Source: Zygnema circumcarinatum (taxonomy: Eukaryota > Streptophyta > Zygnematophyceae > Zygnematales > Zygnemataceae). From it: a stretch of 64,000 nucleotides of DNA. Below, in pieces: positions 55,443 to 64,000 of the stretch. The notes beneath the pieces are model-generated. The model did no database searches and was not told the origin of the DNA. It saw nothing but the letters and a program-made list of their open reading frames with translations. The DNA is taken from contig CM074808.1 of NCBI GenBank assembly GCA_037447605.1, positions 1,006,959 to 1,070,958 on the forward strand, given 5' to 3'. The translations under genes and the position numbers were made by a program. Positions within the stretch are counted from its first letter, which is position 1. The number at the start of each line of letters is the position of its first letter.

Positions 55443-56439
55443 AGCCTGCTGCCACTCGCCGGCTCTTTTTTCCCTCATTCGGCTTCGTTGAAGAACTACT
55501 GCGACCGGATAGCTGTCGGTACTTCTTCAGGCGAAGCGCTTGAGACTCGGCAGGCATCCATCAGCCTGTGGACAGGGCGGCTGGCTGGACGCTTGGGCCG
55601 TACCGTACGGAGCCAATGTCCTGCAAGCCGTTGGGCCCTTTCAAGTTCCTGGAGGGCTCATTGGACGCGGTCGCTTCTCCTTCCGTTCCACCATTCATTC
55701 ATTGGTTCAATGTCTCCTACATTTTTTTGCCAATCGCTGGCTCCTTTCGATCCGATTACTTGAGAAGGATATATAGTTAGCGATGAAGGCACGCCCTTCA
55801 TCCGGTAGAAGAGTGTAAAAACGAGATTTAGATTGGCTTGATGGAGCGCTTTTAGGTTTGGAATTTGCATATAATGTGCATAGGGAGTGATCCTTGCAGT
55901 ATGCATCTACAACGGTTCTGTGTGTAGTAATAACTTTTTTTTTCAGTGTATTGTCCAATAAATGTTTCTTACATTACTACAGTAAAGATGTTATCCAATG
56001 CTCAACGAGTTCCATGCTATTGCCAATGATCATCTTGTGGAATTTCCCATGGAGTCATTTTTTGTGTGGTGCGCGCTTCCTTCCAGTGGAGGTTCAAGCA
56101 AAGACATACGGAAAATCAGTACAGGCACGTACGGACGGAGATTTGAAAATGACCGTACCGAAGCATTGAAGTACGGAATAGCGGCGGCCAATCAGATTCG
56201 CGCCGGCTAATGCCGCCGGCCGTCCAGCCGCCGACCGAGATAGCCGGTGGTCCGTACGATTAGCTGGCGCTGACGTGACACAAAATTCAGGCTGCCGAGA
56301 TAAAATAAACGGCTTTTTGTCGGCCGGCAGAGCGGCGACCGGCAGGCAGGCGGGCGGGAGACCGGCGAGGACTGCCCGCGGGAATGAATGCATGCATGTG
56401 ACCTCAGAGGGCGACCAGATGCCGACCGGGCCCAGAGGT
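55443..56439. other. Spacer with GTAC clusters
   Basis: Contains 'ccgtaccgtacgg' near 55598 and a dense group at 56105-56260 (tacgg, cgtacggacgg, gaccgtaccg, ccgtacgatt). The middle part (55760-56090) is AT-rich. No supported gene. Confidence 0.35.
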
Positions 56440-56965
56440 GGCCCAGTAAAGGATGTGGCATTGATCCGTGTACAGTACATGGACAAAATCAGCATGGGAA
56501 ACCACGAGGAACTGGTCACGAAGGACCAAGGACAAAAAAAGAGAGCTAGGGGCGGAAAACTTCGCCGAGGCGCAATTACGCAGCGCTCCCTAGAAGCCGC
56601 CGCGAAGGTCGCCGATGTGCGGCACATTGCGCGGAGGGAGGGAGGGAGGGAGCGGCGGAAGGCCACCGACACGCACGGCCACCAACAACCAAGCGCGGCT
56701 TCACGCCGAAGGAGCGGAGAAGCGAGGAGGAGGGCACCGCTCAAGGGCGGAAGACGGACATGCGCTGTCGCTAAAAAAACAGCGAGCACCTTTCCGGGGC
56801 CGTGCGCGCATCTCCACGCAGCGATCGATGGGCGCACTAACCAAGGACAAACGGGCGTCGAGGCATCCACAACTCGCAACAGCCATAAGAACAAACTCGT
56901 CGGCCGCGTCATGTCACGTCACGTCACGGTGGGCATATGCGCGCCCTTTGTGAAAATGCGTAAAT
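56440..56965 (-). mobile_element. Long copy of the LINE-like 3' region
   Basis: The reverse complement aligns with 6235-6752 over about 520 bases. Shared blocks on (+) include 'atggacaaaatcagcatggg', 'gtcgccgatgtg', 'cacattgcgcggagggaggg', 'gcggcggaaggccaccgaca', 'cgtgcgcgcatctcca' and 'gggcgtcgaggcatcc'. Single-base changes and small indels separate the two copies. It includes no RT-like tail, so it is more severely 5'-truncated than copy 5590-6765. Confidence 0.85.
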
Positions 56966-58548
56966 CCTTAATACGACACCGCTGCTGAGTCAGCATACCC
57001 TAAGGAATGTACACGTGGCGAGGCTCAGATCCTCTCTACCGTACGATACTCGCTCACATGCAACTTTTTAAAGCCCCTTTGTCCTCGCGCGCCTTGGGCG
57101 AGGTGCCGTGTCCTGTCGGCCTCGCCCGCAAATGGCCCGATCACGTGGGGACGGACGGACATGCCGTGGCGCACGTGCGGAGCGGCGGCCCGGCCAGAGG
57201 GGGGGCGGCGCGGCCAGCCGGGCGGGCGCGCAACTTGCAAGCGGTCCCGCCGCTCGTACGGAGCACTGCCCGCAACCGACAAACCGAAGCCTTGGCGGAG
57301 CTCCGCAAGGCAAAGCCGAGCCCGCCCCGCCCGCGAAACACGCATCCGACGTGGCGCGGGTCGACCCGCCTCGCGCCCTCGCGAAAACGCGGCGCGTTCC
57401 ACATAATGCAAACGTGGCAACCACGTCAGCGCCACGTGGTCATAAACGCCCTGATGGACGAAGTCGCGCGCGACGCCAAACTACCACATGGAGCGTCGCC
57501 AGTTTTCTTTGTTGGCGGTCGCGGCCCTCCGGCCCCGTTTTCCTGCCGGTTTTGCGGGCGGCCAACTGCCGCCGACGGGCCGGCCACGAAGCCTGCTGAT
57601 TGGTCCTGCAGGAAACAGGCCCGTGCGCGTAGACTGTGCGCTGTGCCCGTACTCTTGTCATCCCATGCGGGTCGTTTCCATTTGTCACAGTGATACAGGA
57701 TCATTGCCCATGCGTCCAAACTGGAACTGGACCTTTTTTGACTACAGTGGCATGTGTACAGTCGGGTGGCATCCTTTCCTTGTAAGCACGAACGGAACCT
57801 GACTCCTGCACTGCGCTGCGCAGTACAGTACTGAGGCGAGGCTCTGGCTCGCCCTTCAGGACCATTTTCATGTTCATAAGGGCCGGATGCTGTGGAGGAC
57901 CAGAGAACGGAACACACACTCACACACACACACTCGCGTCGTTTGTGGCTGTGTCGAGCTGCACTATCTTCAACAGCATTTGCAAGTTTGGCTTGCACGG
58001 TTTGGAACATAGGCTAACAATTTCAGGGAATTGAGTAATTGTGAAGAGGGACGCTGAAGTGGAGCAGAACATACGTCGGCATACGTCGCCTTCTTTCACA
58101 TTACTGCATCAAGTCTCTTGTCTTGTAGCGAGTTGCTTTCAGCATGCTTATGTGCCAGAATTTATAAGGGGACAAGGACGAAGTCCAAGGGACTTAACCT
58201 TCTGCTAGAAAACAAGAATGGAAGAAAACACTTCCTTGGCAACGTTAAGCCGCTCGTGACTCAATTTCATAAGAATTACACCATACAATTGCACCAGCAA
58301 GTGGCCCAACATACAAGAACGCCCTCCGTAAGCACTACCTTTTTAATTGCAAATGATTGTCAACCATGTCCCAGCTAAGCCGGGACCAAGGGTGTCTATC
58401 TCCCCATACTGCTTAGCTATACTGCTCCCTTGCGACCTGCTCTACATGTTGCCGTCCTGGCAGAATAAAAAGAGAGCTGTAGCACAGATGTCGCCAACGA
58501 GCTCCATCCTCAGTGTAGAAGAAGCTCTCCTGCCCGTCCTGCACTTCT
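56966..58548. other. GC-rich then AT-rich spacer
   Basis: 57000-57700 is CpG-rich with open frames on all strands, CCGTACG near 57040, CGTACGG near 57256, 'gccacgtggtc' near 57430 and 'ctgattggtcc' near 57596, the same motif set as other upstream regions. It therefore looks like a promoter without an identified gene. 57910-57935 is a short (CA)n tract. 58000-58548 is AT-rich and should include the RAF1 3' UTR. Confidence 0.35.
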
Positions 58549-60515
58549 CTATTCCCACTCTTGCTGGTCATTCGAAGCAGGTGCAGGCGGGAGGAGGGTC
58601 AAGAGAACTCTGCCAAATGTCTGCAATTTACTAGCTGCAACGGCGCTTCCAGCCGCAAGAGTCAATCCCACCTCGGAGCTTGAGGATGGCACTACATAAT
58701 AACTCTCAGCGTTCACATCTGTGCTTCCCCTGTCCACTACCAGTAGAAGAGGATCTGCAGACTTAACAATCTCAATTGCTGGAATTTTGTGTGCCTCAGT
58801 CACTAAAATGGCCACAGGTTCCTTCGCATTGAGGAGTGAGGGCCACCCTGGAAGTGATATCCATTGGCAGCCCAAGGCGGGCGTGAAAAGTCTGAATGGT
58901 CCTTCCAGATCTGAACGGATTGAAGCGCTTTCCATAGCTGCTGCGTCGAGCTCCTCTAATTTGCCCAGGACAGGGACCGGCCTTGACACCGTCTCGTCCT
59001 GCAGCAAGCGGACGATGGGCAGCAGCGCCACGACAGGGAGAGGTTCAGGAGGTTCCTCTCCCTCCCCTATGCCAAGGGCATATTCCAGCTTTGCCCGAGC
59101 AGGAGCAGTTTCTGCCTTAGCCAGAGCCTTGGTCAGCGTGGCCTCCTTTTCCGCATCCGAGCGGCATTCCTTGCTCTGTCGATAAAGTGCAAACGCCAAG
59201 CAGTCTCCAGGGGCGGTGCTGCATACAGAAACCCTCAGGTGTAGAGTGATTGGGCGGATCGACTAAAGCTCATACAGTGTTCAATACTGAATTCCATTTT
59301 AGCATGACCTAGGACCTTTTAGCGAATGTACGTTTTTTTTGAAAGCTACTCTAAAGAGGAACTCATCACCGTAAGATTAGAGATTGCCAAGAAAAAGAAC
59401 AGGGTTAGTGAAAAGCAGGAGCTAAAATATCTGTCCTCTTCTCAAAACAAAAATCGCTTCAAAGTTCAACCATTACAAAGCGGCTCAGGCAAGAAGCCCT
59501 GGAATCAGTCCACTTGCATGATAGGAGAATTGTCGCTGACAGTCAACGACGACGAATCCATCATCCCTAAAAGAAATAAAAGGTGATATCTATGCTTTAT
59601 CTTGTCTTCACTGCATTCTAAGGTTTTCCAAAATGCACATACACTACCTAAGTCCCACGCATACAATAGCTCAACAAAAGTGCTGTAGGCCAACGCTGTG
59701 AATGAATTAAAAGATTTGCTCATTTCAAGTTTGACGGAACGCCGCTGCCATCCCGCACTCCTTTATCCTCAAACCAAAACATTATTGTAATAAGCAACTG
59801 ACGCATTGCAAGGTAGAGGCCGGGGATATCACCTGAAAGACGCACGGCCTTCCTCCCGCTTTCTCCGTTCATGCTCCCTCATCGCCTTTGAGAGTTCCCT
59901 AGCCCCCTTTGCATCAAGGCGTTCCCGAATTACATAATTTGCTGCATCGCACCTCTCTTCCGCTGAAAGAGTGCGAAGCTCATAAAGCACTTCTGCTCCC
60001 ATCGCATCAAAGTAAGCAAGGCTGCTAGGTGGCATTCCAGATGCCTGCAATGACTTGTACACCTGCGTCGCCACCACAATCGTATTCTGCTCCACTCCAT
60101 TCATGCCACAGACCTCATCAATAACTGAAGGAGCGAATCCCTCCCTCTGCAGGGATGTCAGCAATGGTGCATATTCGTGCCACAGCCCCCTTCTCTCCCT
60201 CAAAATGTCGAGCCTCTCCTGTGAGGATAAATTTGAAGTCTCGTCTCTTTCCTGAGCCGGCGGCCTGAAAGGCAAGTAAAGATCCGCAGCAGTGGCACTG
60301 CCAGTGGGGGGAACATACAACTGTGGACGACGACCTCCACCAGAAGCTTTTACTATTTCAGACCCCAGAGGAGCCCGAGCGGGGCGCATTGCCACGCTTG
60401 CCGGCCATGGCGTGCCCTGCTGAGCAGTCCGACAGAGCTCCGAGCCTCCCAGGAGTCTCCGACTGCCATGGCTGGCCAATCCCGAGGACATCGGAGAGCT
60501 CAGGATTGCAGGCAT
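58549..60515 (-). CDS. RAF1: Rubisco accumulation factor 1 (RAF1), plastid chaperone
   Basis: Nucleus-encoded chaperone that assembles Rubisco large-subunit dimers in the chloroplast stroma. Two exons, 59833-60515 and 58549-59218, total 1353 bases (450 residues plus stop), close to plant RAF1. The N-terminus MPAILSSPMSSGLASHGSRR is Ser-rich and acid-poor, a plausible transit peptide. LYVPPTGSATAADLYLPFRP starts the mature domain. The alpha domain contains LLTSLQREGFAPSVIDEVCG and IVVATQVYKSL. The junction gives APGDCLAFALYRQSKECR, a highly conserved RAF1 segment. PLPVVALLPIVRLLQDETVS and PLLLVVDRG belong to the beta domain. The C-terminus ends in LLPPAPASNDQQEWE. It shares a short upstream region with the dehydrogenase gene. 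Confidence 0.93.
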
Positions 60516-60843
60516 GATAGCGGCTTTCTAATCTCAATAGGAGGTCTTGCGGGATGCCCCTTCTTCTCAGCGGCCTGCAGACTTGACGGGCAGACGCAGA
60601 GAAAAACCACAGCGTTAGACCCTTGACGGCTCCTCCTTTCTGCTTCAGAAGATATTTTAGGGTTTGCAGATCGCCAGGCTGTGCAGGATCTGAGAGCAGG
60701 CGCCGTACGGGGCCCGGTCGGTCGCTTTTTTGTAGCGGGCCAGCCAAGCAGGCCTCTGTTAGGGCTCTCCCTTATTCACCTCTCGCGTCTCCCTTCACCA
60801 CCCTCGCGCTGCCTCGCTTTTCTTAGAAGAGGACGAGTACAAG
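60516..60843. promoter_or_regulatory. 328-bp bidirectional intergenic region (RAF1 / MMSDH)
   Basis: Only 328 bases separate the divergent start codons, so the two promoters and 5' UTRs must share it. It contains 'gccgtacggggccc' near 60702 and a pyrimidine-rich stretch on (+) near 60765-60825, likely the MMSDH leader. Confidence 0.6.
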
Positions 60844-63800
60844 ATGCAGGCCCTCCGGCGAGCTGTCTGGGGCCGCACTCTCCGCCAGCTACCGCGCAGC
60901 TTACCAGTCGTGCAGCCAGCAGTGCGAGTGCTGCAGGTGCGGAGCGAGAGACGTTTAAGGGTTCCATGGCTCCTGTTCTGTCAGTGGCAGAGCTGGTTCT
61001 TTCTCAACTGACTCGTGCATAGGGCCTTAGCAGTGATACCCTCGCATGGTTCAAATCGTGAATCTCTTGCATTTCCTCGCAGAATCCTGTGGGTTGCGAA
61101 TACTTAACATCAGCCAATACCTTTGAATTTCCATCCTCGGTTCGCTTTTTCTCTCCGGGACTACCAGCAGTAGACCATGCAGAAGCACATGCGGTAAGTC
61201 TGCAGACTTACATTCTTTAAGGTGTCGGTTGCTTTTGACTCTCCATCGGCTTAAAGTCTTTCATGCACTATCGTTCATCTGCTTAATTGTGCTCGGTTTT
61301 CTGTTCACGATGGAATTGTTATCTGCACTCAACATTTCATTGCTTACCGCCAGGAAGCAGGCATTTTGGTCATACGAAGGCTTATGGAACAGTTGATAGA
61401 CAGCTGTCATGGGCCGGTTTGCATGCAGAGGATGGTTTTACCATGAATACATCTGTGATAGAGATTTCTCACTTTTTTTCTGTGCATTTGAACAGCCAAA
61501 AGTTAAACTCTTGGTGGGAGGGGAGTTCCGCGACTCTGATAGTAGAGATTGGATTGACGTGACAAATCCGGTACGTTTGTACGTAACCCTTTTCACTCCC
61601 AGACCGGGATGCCGTGCATCCACAGCTTGTGCGCAATCATGTTGAAGACCGCTTACCGAAATTCATATGCTAACTCACTTCGCCTCCATTATTTTTTTAC
61701 ACTACTTTCTACATTAAATATAATTACTGAAGCCTGGTGTAAGTACTACGCAAACTCCATATTTGACAGTTTATTGAGCACGTTGAAGTCTATCCTAAAA
61801 ATAATGAATACTACCATTTCGCGCCCCCTAGTGCGGCGCCCTCTCAAGCCTTAGTCCTGATGAGGTGAAATTCTATCCTCGTTTTCTATTTTACTCCATT
61901 TTGACTCCGATCATCTCCTGAATTTTACAGCCTTTCGTGTATTCTCTTGGGCTTCCGCTCAAGCCCTACTCCTTTCCTCCTCCTCCGGTTTGTAACCAAA
62001 AAAATGTGAACTTCGAGTTGATAACTTCACTCGTGTATGGCATTCCAGGCCACGCAGGAGGTAGTGTCTCGGTTGCCCATATGTTCAGCGGCAGAATTTG
62101 ACGAAGCTGTTGCAGCAGCTAAAGCAGCATTCCCGAAGTGGAGGGATACTCCAGTGCCCGTTCGAGCACGAGTTATGTTGAAGTTGCAGGAGCTTATCCG
62201 GCGGGACATGGTGGGATCTGCATTGCCATGGCCAACTCCCATAGCAGTCGAGAAGTTCTTTTTCGCTGGAAGCTGAATAGGACCCTGGCCTGAGACTACT
62301 CTCTGCATATCCGCATATTGAAACATTCTTTTTTTCCATTTTAAAGTGTCTCGTACGAGCAGCAACAAGGAAGGCTTGTGAAAGAAGTTATAAGCCCCAG
62401 ATTTGAATGTTGGAATGAAGACGCAGCTATCTCTGAGACTGGACATTGGTTTGGGTAAGGGGAGGGCTTCCCTTGACTTCAGGAGAAACTAGCAATGAAC
62501 GTGACCCTAGAACAGGGCAAGACGCTTGCAGATGCCCGAGGAGATGTTTTTCGCGGCCTTGGTGAGCCTTTCCCCATCGACCCTCTCTGAGTTGACTTTC
62601 GTGAAGATGAAACACTTTCATTAAGATCACACACTTGTGTGTAAGAGTTCTTCCATGGCCTTATTGACTCCCTGGTTGCTGTCATCGTGTGTGCGGGAGA
62701 GCAGAGGTGGTAGAGCAAGCATGCGGAATGGCTGCCTACCAAATGGGCGAGCTCGTTGAGAATGTGTCAGCCGGCATGGACACATACAGCATCCGCCAGC
62801 CTTTGGGTGTATGCGCAGGAATTTGCCCCTTCAATTTCCCGGCTATGATCCCTCTCTGGGTATGCCACCATGCATCTCCCACTAAGGACTCCCTAATTCC
62901 TTCTGGGCTCTCAGAGCCTTCTAAGCTTGGCTTCTAAGCTTCAATATCTTCTCTTTCTGCGATAATTACTTTTTTGATTGGGCCCATCCATCGCTCCCCT
63001 CCAGATGTTCCCCTTCGCAGTTACAACAGGCAACACTTTTGTTTTGAAACCTTCCGAGAAGGACCCCGGCGCCGCCATGCTATTGGCTGAACTTGCAATG
63101 GAGGCAGGGCTGCCAGCTGGCGTGCTCAATGTAGTGCACGGAACCACAGTGAGTGTGCCCTTACCCGACAGAGCAACGTGTGGTTATTGGCATGGAATCA
63201 GTTTCGCGGTTGCCTATCTTGCGTTGTTTTTGTAATGGAATCTTCTGGAGGGCGAGCAGGAAGTGGTGAATAGAATTTGTGACCATCCGGACATCAAGGC
63301 GATTTCCTTTGTGGGGTCGGATCGGGTGAGTTCATGGAATTCTCTGTCATCTACTTTTCTATTAATTTAGCTCGCAATCTCTTGCCTGACCCATCCTGTC
63401 TCTTATTCGTACTTAGGAGGAAGCTGGTAAATTGCCCAACATCTGAAGCTCTTTCAGCATCCGGTGTTATGTAACTACCATTGGAAGGGCTGCAGGCAGG
63501 CCGACACATTTATGCGCGTGCTGCAGCCAATGGGAAGCGAGTGCAGGTATATGGCATTTCTCTGCCCAACGATTTCATGATTCACAACCTTGGCTTTTAG
63601 GGTTTGAAATCCTTAGGAGGAAGCAAAGAAGACAAGTGACGTCTATCACACTATCAATTATAAGGCCAGCACTTTGTTGTAGTACACAAGCTGGTACGAC
63701 TTTTGTGTAAGGCATAGATTAGCACTAAAGAGCGTCAACTCGAGGATTAGGAAGCTCTATGCGATGAATGACAGAGAGATTTGTGGGGGAGGTTGGCAGT

Positions 63801-64000
63801 GCAACATGGGCGCAAAGAACCACGCGGTGGTGCTGCCCGATGCGGACGCGGGGGCTGCTCTCAATGCGCTCGTGGGGGCATCCATGGGCGCGGCGGGGCA
63901 GCGATGTATGGCAATCAGCACCGCTCTCTTTGTGGGGGGCTCCCAGCCATGGTAAGAAGCCCCTCCCTCTCCCTCTCCCTCTCCCTCTCCCTCTCCCTCT
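60844..64000 (+). CDS. ALDH6: Methylmalonate-semialdehyde dehydrogenase (acylating), 3' end outside the window
   Basis: Mitochondrial NAD- and CoA-dependent enzyme of valine catabolism; it makes propionyl-CoA from methylmalonate semialdehyde. Exons seen: 60844-60936, 61083-61193, 61496-61570, 62049-62210, 62483-62561, 62705-62859, 63005-63148, 63260-63325, 63496-63546 and 63801-63951. The last ends within a Trp codon and the gene continues beyond the window. The N-terminus [20 protein letters not shown] is a clear mitochondrial presequence. Diagnostic segments: [70 protein letters not shown] (cofactor-binding Lys), [39 protein letters not shown] (catalytic-site Asn) and [11 protein letters not shown] with the nucleophilic Cys. 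All phases close. Exon 2 encodes a weakly conserved linker before the catalytic domain. Confidence 0.95.
63962..64000. repeat. (CCCTCT)n microsatellite at the window edge
   Basis: It starts ten bases after the donor of the last visible dehydrogenase exon, so it lies in an intron, and it runs to the window end. It uses the same unit as 5407-5464. Confidence 0.9.

Noticed and set aside
57007-57693. 228-residue (+) frame and overlapping (-) frames
   Set aside because: High-GC chance frames on both strands. The peptide has no family features and the region carries promoter-type motifs instead.
60358-60747. 129-residue (-) frame overlapping the RAF1 start
   Set aside because: It is a different frame over the RAF1 transit-peptide region and the shared promoter, with no independent support.

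Overview
The window is nuclear DNA of a green-lineage eukaryote, most likely a streptophyte (charophycean alga or early land plant). The evidence is multi-exon genes with GT-AG introns of roughly 60-1000 bases, a Rubisco assembly factor (RAF1), a G-box-binding bZIP factor with an N-terminal MFMR-type region, a CHUP1-type coiled-coil protein and a PASTICCINO2-type dehydratase. I cannot name the species. There is no operon logic, no CRISPR array, and I saw no tRNA or rRNA gene.

Layout. 1-800: end of an unrecognised ORF (+). 1450-5346: TPR protein (-). 5590-7430: decayed LINE-type retroelement pieces. 7622-12550: CHUP1-like coiled-coil gene (-). 14142-18189: GBF-type bZIP factor (-). 18798-20142: a TA-flanked transposon with terminal inverted repeats, directly upstream of the bZIP gene. 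20594-23389: Rossmann-fold epimerase-like protein (-). 24415-26295: AP-2 sigma (-). 26836-30211: CoA synthase with an HD-like third domain (-). 30853-34595: CD2BP2/LIN1-like protein (+). 35580-41974: M1 aminopeptidase (+). 42853-45975: 3-hydroxyacyl-CoA dehydratase (-). 46987-47715: unknown intronless ORF (+). 49539-51635: ribosomal protein uL2/RPL8 (-). 52253-52877: MITE-like element. 54088-55442: unknown ORFs (+). 58549-60515: RAF1 (-). 60844 to the end: methylmalonate-semialdehyde dehydrogenase (+), cut by the window edge.

For AP-2 sigma, the CoA synthase, the CD2BP2-like protein, the M1 peptidase, the dehydratase, uL2 and RAF1 I built full exon models by hand. Every intron phase in them closes, so these genes look intact. 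Most genes are housekeeping. CoA synthase, the CoA-dependent methylmalonate-semialdehyde dehydrogenase and the acyl-CoA dehydratase share CoA chemistry, but nothing shows they are co-regulated.

The most interesting items are: (1) a 611-residue protein that fuses PPAT, dephospho-CoA kinase and a complete HD-phosphohydrolase-like domain whose signature His-Asp reads His-Ala; (2) a dispersed repeat family in at least five or six pieces, which one copy ties to a reverse-transcriptase-like tail; (3) a 1345-bp TIR transposon with TA target duplication, nested inverted arms and a CCHC zinc-knuckle fragment; (4) intergenic DNA loaded with CCGTACGG-type palindromes, CCACGTGG G-boxes and ATTGG boxes, often between divergent genes.
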